NCBI RefSeq assembly: GCF_016919005.1
Contig: NZ_JAFFQE010000001.1
Coordinates: forward strand, 558,001 to 622,000
Length of the DNA: 64,000 nucleotides
Origin: Desulfopila inferna
Lineage (GTDB): Bacteria > Desulfobacterota > Desulfobulbia > Desulfobulbales > Desulfocapsaceae
Direction of reading: 5' to 3'
Shown here piece after piece: positions 17,401 through 26,061 of this stretch; position 1 is the stretch's first letter, and every line of letters starts with the position of its first letter. The notes beneath the pieces are model-generated. The model saw nothing but the letters and a program-made list of their open reading frames with translations, was not told the origin of the DNA and made no database searches. Both the position numbers and the translations under genes were made by a program.

Positions 17401-18495
17401 TTATGGCCTGTTGATGATGTTGTACAGGGTGTCCCGTTCGATAGGAGTACGGCCTGCTTCTCTGATCAGCCTGACAAGGGTGCCGGATCCTATGGCCTGT
17501 TCGGTTTCCGCACCGGCCATATGGGTGATGACCTCTTCCTTGACGGTGCCGTCCATATCATCGGCACCAAAGGACAAGGCAATCTGTGCAAGTTTGGGAC
17601 CAAGCATAACCCAGTAGGCTTTTATGTGGGGAAAATTATCAAGCATGAGCCGGGCAACCGCCATGTTTTTCAAATCGTTTATTCCGGATGTGCCGGATAT
17701 TTCTGACATTTCGGTATTCTTGGGATGAAAGGCCAGGGGAATAAAGGCAAGAAAACCATTGGTCTCATCCTGAGCGCACCGCAATGCGTCAAGATGTTCC
17801 AGACGCTCCTCGTAGGTTTCTATATGACCGTAGAGCATGGTGGCATTGGTGTATAGACCGTTGCGATGGGCTATTTTGGCGATCTCCAGCCAGTCATGGC
17901 CCGAAAGTTTTTTCTCGCAGGTCAGCTTGCGTATCCTCGGGCTGAAGACCTCCGCCCCTCCTCCGGGAATGGAACCCAGCCCAGCCTCTTTAAGCATTTC
18001 CAGGGTTTCATCAACCGGTTTTTCGGCAAGATCGGCCAAGTGGGCAATCTCGACACAGGTAAAGGCCTGGATATGAACTTCCGGCCGGACCTCCTTGATA
18101 CCACGCAGGATATCCAGATAATAGACAAAAGGCAGATCCGGATGGATACCGCCCACCATGTGGATTTCAGTGATGGGTTCATCGAGTCGTTGCCGGACCT
18201 TCTCCTTGACTTCCTCCACGCTCATCTCATAAGCGAGACTCGACTCCTTATCTTTACCAAAAGCACAGAACTTGCACAGGTTGGTACAGATATTAGAGTA
18301 ATTTATATGCTGATTATAGATGAAGTAGGCATTGTCTCCATTTTTGCGATACCTTACAATATCGGCAAGATAGCCAAGTGCCAGAATATCCTGGCACTGG
18401 TAGAGCTGCAGGCCGTCTTCCAGTGAAAGTCGCGTACCGCTTTTAATCTTTTCAAGAATTCCTGCTAAACCGGCTTGTTCGATGCTTGATTCCAT
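17401..18495 (-). CDS. mqnE: Aminofutalosine synthase MqnE (radical SAM)
   Basis: 364 aa from the ATG at 18495. Cluster cysteines lie in ICTNLCKFCAFG (C-x3-C-x2-C), with NQHINYSN before and VGGIHPDLPFVYY, IPGGGAEVFSPRIRKLTCEKKLSG, ATMLYGHIET and FIPLAFHPKNT after. MqnE joins the carboxyvinyloxybenzoate to the SAM-derived adenosyl radical, giving aminodeoxyfutalosine. A GTG two codons upstream (18501) directly abuts the T-run of the preceding terminator. No Shine-Dalgarno is visible before either start. It is the first gene of the six-gene mqn operon. Confidence 0.92.
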   Translation of the reverse strand: MESSIEQAGLAGILEKIKSGTRLSLEDGLQLYQCQDILALGYLADIVRYRKNGDNAYFIYNQHINYSNICTNLCKFCAFGKDKESSLAYEMSVEEVKEKVRQRLDEPITEIHMVGGIHPDLPFVYYLDILRGIKEVRPEVHIQAFTCVEIAHLADLAEKPVDETLEMLKEAGLGSIPGGGAEVFSPRIRKLTCEKKLSGHDWLEIAKIAHRNGLYTNATMLYGHIETYEERLEHLDALRCAQDETNGFLAFIPLAFHPKNTEMSEISGTSGINDLKNMAVARLMLDNFPHIKAYWVMLGPKLAQIALSFGADDMDGTVKEEVITHMAGAETEQAIGSGTLVRLIREAGRTPIERDTLYNIINRP

Positions 18496-18501
18496 ATCCA
18501 C

Positions 18502-18531
18502 AAAAAAAGCCGGGTATGTAACCCGGCTTTT
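18502..18531 (-). terminator. Perfect terminator hairpin between sigma factor gene and mqnE
   Basis: An 11-bp perfect stem, AAAAGCCGGGT (18505-18515) with its complement (18521-18531), and a 5-nt loop. Read on the minus strand it is followed by seven T. It lies 25 bp after the sigma gene stop and ends at the mqnE start codon. Confidence 0.85.
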
Positions 18532-18556
18532 CCCTATATATTTAATGTAGAGGCCG

Positions 18557-19885
18557 TCAATCTATAAAAAATTTCAGCTTCTCCCTGCGGCTTGAATGCC
18601 GCAGCCTGTTCAATGCTTTCTTTTCAATCTGCCGAATCCTCTCCCTGGAGACATTGAATCTTTTCCCTATCTCTTCAAGGGTATATTCTGCTTTTTCGCC
18701 AATGCCGAACCGCAGCCTGATAATCTTTTCCTCACGTTCGCTCAACGTCGACAGAATTTCGGTTACCCTGCCTGCCAGTTCCCGGGTCTGCACAGCTTCA
18801 TATGGGGACTGGGACTCCTGATTCTCAAGAAAATCGCCCAATGTAGAATCATCGTCTCCTACCGGAGTTTCCAGAGAGATCGGTTCGCGGGAAGCTTCGA
18901 GGATGGAGAGTATCTTATCCATCGGCAGGTTAGTGGCCTTGGAGATCTCCAGCGGTGTGGGCTCCCGGCCAAGTTCTTTAAAAAGGGCATAGAATGCCTT
19001 GAAAAACTGGCTTCTCAATTCGAGAAAATGCACTGGCAGCCTGATTGTCCGGGTCTTATCCAGAATCGCCCTGGTTATGGCCTGTCTGATCCACCAGCTG
19101 GCATAGGTGGAGAATTTGTTGCCCTTGGTGTAGTCAAAACGGAAAACGGCGCGCATCAGACCGAGATTTCCTTCCTGGATCAGATCGGCAAGGGTCAACC
19201 CCTGATGCATATACCTTTTGGCAATGGAGACCACCAGGCGCAGATTCGCCCTGATCATGGTGTCCTTGGCAACCTCTATGGAACGGCTGTAGGCCTCCAG
19301 TTTGGCCTGCAGCTCAAAAAGTTCTCTTTTGTCGGGATACTTTTTTGCAGCGCTGATGACATTGTAGCGCATAAAATTCAGCTGCTGCTTTTTGGGTTTC
19401 AGAGTCGGATCCCTCTTTTCCCAAAGAGCTATCCTTTCACAGAGCAGTTCTATTTCACGGCTGCCGGAAACGTCTTCACGAATGGCGACAATGATGGCCT
19501 CAAAGCCCTGCCGGATTGTTTTGCTGTATTTTGCTTCCTCTTCGGGAGTAAGGAGATCAAACTGGCCCATTTCACGCAGATACGTCGTTGTCGTCTCTTC
19601 TGCCTCATGCGCCTCGCCATCGGTGATCAGATTGCCTTCATCATCCCGGTCATCGTCTTGTCCCTTTTTCTTTTTCTTCCAGATCTCTCCGGACAGGGTT
19701 CTCTTTTCCCCCGATTCCTCTTCGGTGACAATTTCTATGTTATTATCGCCTAGAAAATTAAATATTTTTTCTATAGCACCAGGATCTTTGATATCATCGG
19801 GGAGCAGCTCATTTAATTCATCAAAGCTGATACAACCTTCTGACTTACCTGTTTTCAGTAGATTTTCCTTAAGATCAGACAGCAC
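18557..19885 (-). CDS. RpoD-like sigma-70 family RNA polymerase sigma factor (short form)
   Basis: 442 aa. A region 1.1-like start (FDELNELLPDDI) is followed by a lysine/acid-rich linker, region 1.2 (YLREMGQFDLLTPEEEAKYSK), region 2 (NLRLVVSIAKRYMHQGLTLADLIQEGNLGLMRAVFRFDY, KFSTYASWWIRQAI), region 3 and region 4 (IIRLRFGI, YTLEEIGKRFNVSRERIRQIE). It has the complete group 1/2 architecture but is shorter than a typical proteobacterial RpoD (about 600 aa), because the non-conserved region is short. It could be the primary sigma or an RpoS-like group 2 factor. The start is GTG with AAGGTG upstream. Confidence 0.88.
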   Translation of the reverse strand: MLSDLKENLLKTGKSEGCISFDELNELLPDDIKDPGAIEKIFNFLGDNNIEIVTEEESGEKRTLSGEIWKKKKKGQDDDRDDEGNLITDGEAHEAEETTTTYLREMGQFDLLTPEEEAKYSKTIRQGFEAIIVAIREDVSGSREIELLCERIALWEKRDPTLKPKKQQLNFMRYNVISAAKKYPDKRELFELQAKLEAYSRSIEVAKDTMIRANLRLVVSIAKRYMHQGLTLADLIQEGNLGLMRAVFRFDYTKGNKFSTYASWWIRQAITRAILDKTRTIRLPVHFLELRSQFFKAFYALFKELGREPTPLEISKATNLPMDKILSILEASREPISLETPVGDDDSTLGDFLENQESQSPYEAVQTRELAGRVTEILSTLSEREEKIIRLRFGIGEKAEYTLEEIGKRFNVSRERIRQIEKKALNRLRHSSRREKLKFFID

Positions 19886-20311
19886 CTGAGAATCACCTTA
19901 TATAAAAAATTTTGATTACGGAAAGAAAACCCATCGCTGCATTGCGTAGAATTCTTTTTCCAGACTCGTAAATGGAAGTATGTATTTGATTATATGAAGT
20001 GTTTTCATTATATGAAGAAATGAGATTTTCTCCCTGTCAACATGAACGTCCACAAACTTCTAACTCTAACCTGTTAAACTCAAAACAGCAAACAATTAAT
20101 AAATCGGCAGCGCCTAGCCAATCCTGCGGAAGCTCGACGGCAGGCCATATTCACCTCTTGTTGCAATCATCACTCAACGCATCGTATTTCACGGTTATGA
20201 TATTATAATATTCATCATCATAGAAACAAGTGGAGCACCTGCATTTGCTAGTTCTTATCAAGTTTATCGGATCATAACCATTCATTGTTAACAACCAGGT
20301 TGAAGAATCTT
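19886..20311. other. 426-bp divergent intergenic region
   Basis: Separates the minus-strand sigma factor gene from plus-strand malQ. It is AT-rich and holds an 11-bp direct repeat, ATTATATGAAG, at 19989-19999 and 20007-20017. A short plus-strand open frame at 19999-20208 has no likeness to a protein family and no ribosome-binding site. Promoters for both genes presumably lie here; none is clear-cut. Confidence 0.5.
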
Positions 20312-21898
20312 ATGAAAAATATCACCGACTATACACGCTGCAGCGGAGTCTTAGCACATGTCACTTCGCTGCCCTCGCCCTTCGGCATTGGCGATCTCGG
20401 GCCGGACGCCTATGACTTTCTCCGTTTTCTCGCGGATGCCCGGCAGTCCATCTGGCAGATTCTGCCGCTGGGCCCGACCCACAATGCACTTTCTAACTCA
20501 CCATATATGACCGCCTCCGCTTTTGGCGGCAACCCTCTTCTTATCTCGCCACAGCTTCTTTTTGAAGACGGGCTGCTTACCAAGGCTGAAATTTCGGAAT
20601 ATCCGGATCTCGCGCCCTACAGAGTCGATTTCGATACGGTTATTCCGCTCAAGGGAAGACTCCTGAAACAGGCATTTTCCCGATTTAATCCTGAAAAGTT
20701 TTCGGAATATGAAGGTTTTATCACGCAAACCCAGTGGCTTATGGATTATTGCATGTTCATGGCATTGAAAAACAAATACCCGGACAAAGCCTGGTATGAG
20801 TGGGATACAACACTGGCTCAACGGGATTCCAAGGCGATGGCACAGATGGCCGAAACAGAGCAGGAACAAATTGCCTATTTCCGTTTCGAACAGTTCCTCT
20901 TCCACCAGCAGTGGAGCCGGCTCCATGCCTATGCCAAGGATTTAAATATCCAGCTCTTTGGCGATATTCCCATCTACGTCAGTCTCGACAGCGCCGATGT
21001 ATGGGGAGCACAGGAGATTTTCCTGCTTGACCGAAAAACCTGCCAGCCAACTCATGTGGCCGGTGTGCCACCCGATTATTTCAGCAAAACCGGCCAGAAA
21101 TGGGGAAACCCTCTCTATCGTTGGAACAATGAGGATAAACACATCAGAAAGCAGCTGCTGCACTGGTGGACCCTCAGGTTCAAGGCGATCTTCGAGCAGG
21201 TGGATATTGCCCGCATCGATCATTTTCGTGGTTTCCAGGAGTATTGGGCCGTTCCCGCGCATCACAAGACCGCCCTTAAGGGCGAATGGCTGCCGGGGCC
21301 CGGGGCCGAGTTTTTCCGCGAGATATTTGCCGAGCTCGGCAAACTGCAGATAGTTGCGGAGGATCTGGGAGAAATCACCGAGGATGTCCTTGAGCTCAGG
21401 GATGAGTTGCATTTCCCCGGCATGCGGGTGCTGCAGTTCGCCTTTGACGGCAATATAGACAACACCTTCCTGCCCTTTAACTATGAGACTCCGAACACCT
21501 TTGTCTATACTGGCACCCATGACAACGACACCACCGTCGGCTGGTATATGAGCGACAGAATCGACGATGAAATCCGCCAACGCACCAAAAGACTGGCAAA
21601 CCGCAAAATCCACGATCATCACGGCATTCATCATGATCTCATCTATCTGGCCATGTCTTCCACGGCAGTAGCGGCCATTTTTCCCCTTCAGGATATTCTC
21701 GGTTTCGGCAGCGACTGCCGCATGAATACTCCGGGAACGCACAGCAAAGACAACTGGACCTGGAGGTGCAGCAAAGAATTCCTCACCCCGGACATATCAA
21801 CCTGGATGCAGGAACTTACGGAATTATGCGGCCGTTCCAAACCCCACGAGAAGAAAAAATCTACCAAAACTTTGAAATCAGAGATAACAAAATCTTGA
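20312..21898 (+). CDS. malQ: 4-alpha-glucanotransferase (amylomaltase)
   Basis: 528 aa from the ATG at 20312; a TTG nine codons upstream is possible but unsupported. GH77 markers: RCSGVLAHVTSLPSPFGIGDLGP, WQILPLGPT, SPYMTASAFGGNPLLI, the nucleophile/acid region DIARIDHFRGFQEYWAVP, AEDLGEITEDV and FVYTGTHDNDTTVGW. The enzyme moves glucan segments between alpha-1,4 chains in glycogen or maltodextrin use. No other glycogen gene is close by. The stop codon overlaps the -35 box of the tRNA promoter. Confidence 0.95.
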   Translation: MKNITDYTRCSGVLAHVTSLPSPFGIGDLGPDAYDFLRFLADARQSIWQILPLGPTHNALSNSPYMTASAFGGNPLLISPQLLFEDGLLTKAEISEYPDLAPYRVDFDTVIPLKGRLLKQAFSRFNPEKFSEYEGFITQTQWLMDYCMFMALKNKYPDKAWYEWDTTLAQRDSKAMAQMAETEQEQIAYFRFEQFLFHQQWSRLHAYAKDLNIQLFGDIPIYVSLDSADVWGAQEIFLLDRKTCQPTHVAGVPPDYFSKTGQKWGNPLYRWNNEDKHIRKQLLHWWTLRFKAIFEQVDIARIDHFRGFQEYWAVPAHHKTALKGEWLPGPGAEFFREIFAELGKLQIVAEDLGEITEDVLELRDELHFPGMRVLQFAFDGNIDNTFLPFNYETPNTFVYTGTHDNDTTVGWYMSDRIDDEIRQRTKRLANRKIHDHHGIHHDLIYLAMSSTAVAAIFPLQDILGFGSDCRMNTPGTHSKDNWTWRCSKEFLTPDISTWMQELTELCGRSKPHEKKKSTKTLKSEITKS

Positions 21899-21923
21899 CA
21901 AGGCGGAACGCTTCAGGTAAATA
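21895..21923 (+). promoter_or_regulatory. Candidate promoter of tRNA-Glu
   Basis: TTGACA (21895-21900), 17-bp spacer, then TAAATA (21918-21923), 14 bp before the mature tRNA 5' end. The -35 box contains the malQ stop codon TGA. The -10 is weak (3 of 6 consensus positions). Confidence 0.5.
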
Positions 21924-21937
21924 AACTCCACTCTTTT

Positions 21938-22012
21938 GGCCCCATCGTCTAGCGGTCAGGACGTCGGCCTCTCACGCCGAAAACAGGGGTTCGATTCCCC
22001 TTGGGGTCACCA
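21938..22012 (+). tRNA. tRNA-Glu (anticodon CTC)
   Basis: 75 nt including an encoded CCA. Acceptor stem GGCCCCA pairs with TGGGGTC. The anticodon stem CGGC/GCCG closes a 7-nt loop reading CTCTCAC, giving anticodon CTC (Glu, GAG). The T arm has GGGG-TTCGATT-CCCC. It reads GAG codons; a TTC-anticodon isoacceptor must lie elsewhere. Confidence 0.95.
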
Positions 22013-22020
22013 AAAAATTC

Positions 22021-22060
22021 AGGGACTTAGAGCACGTAAGCTTTAAGTCCCTTTTTTTTT
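22021..22060 (+). terminator. Rho-independent terminator after tRNA-Glu
   Basis: Stem AGGGACTTA (22021-22029) pairs with TAAGTCCCT (22044-22052) and is followed by a run of nine T. It starts 8 bp after the tRNA CCA end. Confidence 0.9.
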
Positions 22061-22211
22061 GGCCCCTTCGATGGGCCTTACATTCTAATCCGAAATATTC
22101 TAGCCAAACATTAATAATACAAGAACTTCCAGCTGATTCTATAGATTCTTTTTTGTTAGTATCTGAAAAAGGATTTAGCCTGTCTGGCGACCCCATACCC
22201 TGTCGGGAAAA

Positions 22212-23003
22212 TCAGTCGGCCAACAGCACATCAACCATCTCCGCAAATCCGTAGCCCCCTTCTTTCCGGGTGACCCAAGTCGGTTTGGTTGGCAGATCAT
22301 CAAGGAAATGTAAAATATTGGCAACCCCAACCCCATGGGAAAAGTAGGCAAACATAGGTGCATCATTGGGAGAATCGCCTGAGAAGATAACGGAATTTTT
22401 TATGTTGTCGAGATCCATTTGAAAGATCTCTTTAAATAGACGTTTTGTCATTGCCAACTTGTCATGGTCGCCAAACCACCCGTTCACGTGAATGGAGCTG
22501 ATCTTGGCAACGGCACCCGCCTCTTGAAATATTTGAACGATCAGATCCACCTCAGCTTTAGACAATGTGGGAACATCCTCACTAAAATCAATTGCAAGAT
22601 CGGCCTCACGGTACTGTTGATCAGCAGATACTGCGCAGCCTTTTACCTTTGAGAGTATTAGGTTCTGGAGTTGCATAAGCTTTTGCCGATCATTTTTTCG
22701 TTGCTCTTCAGTCCGCCAAAACCGCCGGATCATTTTATGCTGGACACGGTCATAGTAGAAATAGAACGCTCCGTTTTCGCCAACCAGTCCATCAACAGGC
22801 CACATCCTGGCAATGTGATCACACCAGCCTGCTGGTCTTCCGGTTATAGGGACAACTTTGATACCCGCCTGCTGCAAAAGTTCCATTGCGCTATAGGCAA
22901 CTGCCGGCAGGTAACCATCGTTGGTGAGGGTGTCATCGATATCTGTGAGCACATACTCAATCTGGTGTTTAGATATGTTGGGAAAATCATGAATTGACTT
23001 CAT
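22212..23003 (-). CDS. HAD-superfamily sugar-phosphate phosphatase
   Basis: 263 aa. HAD motif I DIDDTL (Asp21, Asp23), motif II region VVPITGRPAGW, and motifs III/IV in KLAMTKRLFKEIF and FSGDSPNDAPMFAYF. The large cap between motifs II and III places it among HAD-IIB (Cof/trehalose-6-phosphatase-like) enzymes. Substrate is unknown. It is the last gene, 190 bp after the permease, of the ABC transporter run on the same strand, which suggests that it dephosphorylates the imported compound or its product. Confidence 0.82.
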   Translation of the reverse strand: MKSIHDFPNISKHQIEYVLTDIDDTLTNDGYLPAVAYSAMELLQQAGIKVVPITGRPAGWCDHIARMWPVDGLVGENGAFYFYYDRVQHKMIRRFWRTEEQRKNDRQKLMQLQNLILSKVKGCAVSADQQYREADLAIDFSEDVPTLSKAEVDLIVQIFQEAGAVAKISSIHVNGWFGDHDKLAMTKRLFKEIFQMDLDNIKNSVIFSGDSPNDAPMFAYFSHGVGVANILHFLDDLPTKPTWVTRKEGGYGFAEMVDVLLAD

Positions 23004-23192
23004 TGAAAGTTGCTACTTTATTGTTAGTTTTTTAATCCTATTATAGTTCAAGTACATGGAACTATAGGTCAACTGATGTCCACTGCAGTCCTGAACTACA
23101 GTATAGTATAAGCAGGTTCCCCCTACCGGACATACGCCCTAGTCAATCCAGTATTCAGTGTTTGATTGTTTTTATGGAAAGCTGCTGACAGC

Positions 23193-24083
23193 CTATTGAT
23201 AATGTATCCTTTTTTCTACCACAGCGAACTGAATAATGGTGAAAATCGCCAGGATAAGGACCAGAACAACCGTTAATGTGGCAGCATAGGAAGTGTCCCA
23301 AAAACTAAATGCATTTTCGTAGATATAATAGAGAAGAAGAGAACTTGCATTGTCAGGACCGCCCTTGGTCATGATCACCAGATGATCCACCAGTTTAAAG
23401 GAGTTGACTACCGCGTTAACTGTAATGAACAGGGTAGTTGGCATGAGGAGAGGAAAGGTTACACGTCTGAAGTGGTACCAACTCCCGGCGCCTTCCACCA
23501 CTCCCGCCTCTCTTAATTCGGGAGATAATTGTTGCAACGCGGCTAGATAAAAAACCATAAAGAATCCTGCTTCTTTCCATATGACCATGACGATCAGACA
23601 ATATAAGGCGCTATTGGGATTGCCCAGCCAATTGTGGCTACTTCCTCCAAAAAATTGAGAAACCTGGTCGAACAGCCCATATTCCGGCGTATAAAAAAAC
23701 AGCCATATATTTGCCACCGCAATCATTGGTAGTACAGTAGGGGTGAAAAAAGACATACGTACCAGAGAACGTCCTTTGATACTTCGATTGATCAAAAGCG
23801 CCATTCCGAGGGCAAATGCAATACTCATGGGGACCGTGCACATGGAATAGATCATGTTGTTCTTTAGAACTTTCCAGAAAATATCATCTTCCATGAGAAA
23901 AGTATAATTTTCCAGACCAATGTAGGTCGAAGGATGAACTGCATTTCCAGTGGAAAAAAGACTATGGTATATGGTGGAGACGATAGGGTAATGGGTGAAC
24001 AGACCAATCATGAATACGGCTGGAAGTACTAACAACCAACCATTTATATGATTCCAATAACGCAACTGCAGCATCGGTTTCAT
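23193..24083 (-). CDS. ABC transporter permease, UgpA/MalF type
   Basis: 296 aa from the Met at 24083, which overlaps the ATPase stop by 4 bp; an in-frame Met at 24161 would lie inside the ATPase gene. There are six hydrophobic segments, with the EAA loop ELREAGVVEGAGSWYHFRRVTFPLL that contacts the ATPase. The opening segment and loop layout match CUT1-family permeases. It forms a heterodimer with the second permease (25185-25991). Confidence 0.9.
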   Translation of the reverse strand: MKPMLQLRYWNHINGWLLVLPAVFMIGLFTHYPIVSTIYHSLFSTGNAVHPSTYIGLENYTFLMEDDIFWKVLKNNMIYSMCTVPMSIAFALGMALLINRSIKGRSLVRMSFFTPTVLPMIAVANIWLFFYTPEYGLFDQVSQFFGGSSHNWLGNPNSALYCLIVMVIWKEAGFFMVFYLAALQQLSPELREAGVVEGAGSWYHFRRVTFPLLMPTTLFITVNAVVNSFKLVDHLVIMTKGGPDNASSLLLYYIYENAFSFWDTSYAATLTVVLVLILAIFTIIQFAVVEKRIHYQ

Positions 24084-25138
24084 GATTGTTCCCCAATGTT
24101 GGTTGTCTCGACTCTCTTTCCGTCTGCGATTGAAAACAGATGGGTATGTTTTGAACTCCATCCAATTCTGACTCGCTCACCTATCGAAATAGTTGTCTTA
24201 CCCTTAATTGTCAGGGTAATAGATTGGTCGTGTGAATGACCGACGATCAGTGTGTCTGCCCCAAGGTATTCTGTGGCAGAGACCACTATTTCAAACCCGG
24301 AGTTCTCACGGATTTCAATATTTTCAGGTCTGACTCCAACCAGTAAGTCGTCAGTGGTAAGGTTTTCTGGCATGTCGACACCGCAGGCCACCACAATTTC
24401 CGGGTTCGACTGCAAAATATTCATTGGAGGGTTACCAATGAAACCTCCAGTAAATGCGGTGGCTGGACGGTTGTATAGCTCCTCGGGGGTTCCATGCTGT
24501 TCTATTCCTCCGTCATTCATAAGTATGATTTTGTCCGCTATGGTCATCGCCTCGACCTGATCATGGGTCACGTATACCATTGTCATTCCAAGGCGCTGCT
24601 GGAGTGAACGGATTTCCTGGCGCATTTCCTGCCTGAGCTTGGCATCAAGGTTCGAGAGCGGTTCATCCATAAGGCAGACCGGTACCTGTGCTACAATGGC
24701 ACGCCCAAGGGCTACTCGTTGGCGTTGCCCGCCGGAGAGCTGGGCGGGTTTTCGCTTTAAAAAGTCTGCAAGACCAAGAATATCCGCTGCATTATTTAGA
24801 CGTTTTTTTTGCTCCGGTTTTGATACCTTGCGGGCTTTGAGACCAAAGATGATATTTTCGGCAACGGTTAAATGTGGGAACAGTGCATAATTCTGAAAAA
24901 CCATGGAGATATCGCGTTTGACTGGAGGAAGATTTGAGACATCCCGACCGTTGATTTCCACCGCTCCGGATGTTGGTGTCTCCAGACCAGCTATGAGGCG
25001 GAGAGTGGTTGACTTACCGCAGCCTGAAGGTCCAAGAAGGACAAGAAGTGTTCCTTCCTCACAGCCAAAATTGATATTACTCAGGGCCTGGAAACTGCCC
25101 CAGCTTTTATAGATATCTCTCAAAAGAATTGCTGACAT
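24080..25138 (-). CDS. ABC transporter ATPase, UgpC/MalK type
   Basis: 352 aa. Walker A GPSGCGKST, Q-loop VFQNYALFPHLTV, signature LSGGQRQRVALGRA, Walker B VCLMDEPLSNLDAKLR and H-loop YVTHDQ are all present, followed by the ~120-residue C-terminal OB/TOBE domain typical of CUT1 importers. It energises uptake through the two neighbouring permeases. Gene order is binding protein, UgpE-type permease, ATPase, UgpA-type permease. Confidence 0.93.
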   Translation of the reverse strand: MSAILLRDIYKSWGSFQALSNINFGCEEGTLLVLLGPSGCGKSTTLRLIAGLETPTSGAVEINGRDVSNLPPVKRDISMVFQNYALFPHLTVAENIIFGLKARKVSKPEQKKRLNNAADILGLADFLKRKPAQLSGGQRQRVALGRAIVAQVPVCLMDEPLSNLDAKLRQEMRQEIRSLQQRLGMTMVYVTHDQVEAMTIADKIILMNDGGIEQHGTPEELYNRPATAFTGGFIGNPPMNILQSNPEIVVACGVDMPENLTTDDLLVGVRPENIEIRENSGFEIVVSATEYLGADTLIVGHSHDQSITLTIKGKTTISIGERVRIGWSSKHTHLFSIADGKRVETTNIGEQS

Positions 25139-25184
25139 GGTTTAATCTCTATCTCAAGTTAACCTTGGTTTTCGGATAAAAAAA

Positions 25185-25991
25185 CTACTTAATGCCTGAA
25201 TGCATGAACGATTGAACAAATTGACGCTGGAAAAGAAGAAAGGCCAGCAGCAAAGGCGACATAGTCATGACTGTCGCAGCTGTGATTATCGACCAGTTGA
25301 CCCCGGATTCAGGAGCTCCGAAGATGGCCAACCCCACAGTCAGAGGACGACTGTTGACCGAACTGGTAACAACCAGGGGCCAGAGAAAATTGTTCCAGTG
25401 ATAACTAACGGAAACCAGTCCATATGCAATATATGTAGATTTGGCGAGTGGGACATAGACCTTCCATAAAACACCAAGGGGGGATACCCCTTCCACCTGA
25501 GCAGCCTCTACCAGTTCTTTTGGGATGGTTTTAAAAGACTGTCTCAATAAAAAAACACCAAAAGCGCTGGCCATATAAGGGAAACCGATGGCGGGTATGG
25601 TGTCAAGTAATCCCATACTGCTTATGGTACGGTAGTTCTCGACCAGAAGAACCTCTGGCATGATCATCAACTGGAGCAGGACCAATGCGAAAATGACATT
25701 TTTCCCGAAAAATTCGTACCTGGCAAAGCCATAAGCCGCGAGAGTGCACAAGACAAATTGTGCAATCAGGATCATTGTTACCAGAAAAAAAGTGTTTAAC
25801 AGATATCGGGGAAATGGTGCATACCCCCAGGCTTTGGTGAAATTGTCCAGTGTCAGTGGGGCAAAAAGCTCAAAACTCGTTGAAAACTCAGCAGGATGGA
25901 ATGCACTCCAAAAGGCGAAAACCACCGGCAAAAGCCAGAGTGCGCCGAGCATCCAAGCTCCCAGTGTCTCGATGATATTTACGGTCTTCAT
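25185..25991 (-). CDS. ABC transporter permease, UgpE/MalG type
   Basis: 268 aa, six hydrophobic segments and a canonical EAA loop, ELVEAAQVEGVSPLGVLWKVYVPL. It lies 70 bp after the binding-protein gene and 46 bp before the ATPase gene. With the 23193 permease it makes the CUT1 membrane channel. Substrate class (sugar, polyol or glycerol-phosphate) is inferred from the family only. Confidence 0.92.
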   Translation of the reverse strand: MKTVNIIETLGAWMLGALWLLPVVFAFWSAFHPAEFSTSFELFAPLTLDNFTKAWGYAPFPRYLLNTFFLVTMILIAQFVLCTLAAYGFARYEFFGKNVIFALVLLQLMIMPEVLLVENYRTISSMGLLDTIPAIGFPYMASAFGVFLLRQSFKTIPKELVEAAQVEGVSPLGVLWKVYVPLAKSTYIAYGLVSVSYHWNNFLWPLVVTSSVNSRPLTVGLAIFGAPESGVNWSIITAATVMTMSPLLLAFLLFQRQFVQSFMHSGIK

Positions 25992-26061
25992 GGTAAAACC
26001 ACTAAAAGGAATAACAGATCAGAGGAGACGCTTTTGAGCGCCCCCCTGACCAGAGATAGAG

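Noticed and set aside
18596-19753. 385-codon plus-strand frame
   Set aside because: Lies wholly antisense to the sigma factor gene, whose conserved regions are unmistakable.
20942-21742. 266-codon minus-strand frame
   Set aside because: Antisense to malQ, which has complete GH77 motifs.
21972-22196. Minus-strand 74-codon frame ending in VTPRGIEPLFSA
   Set aside because: Its end is the reverse complement of tRNA-Glu, a well-known source of false proteins.
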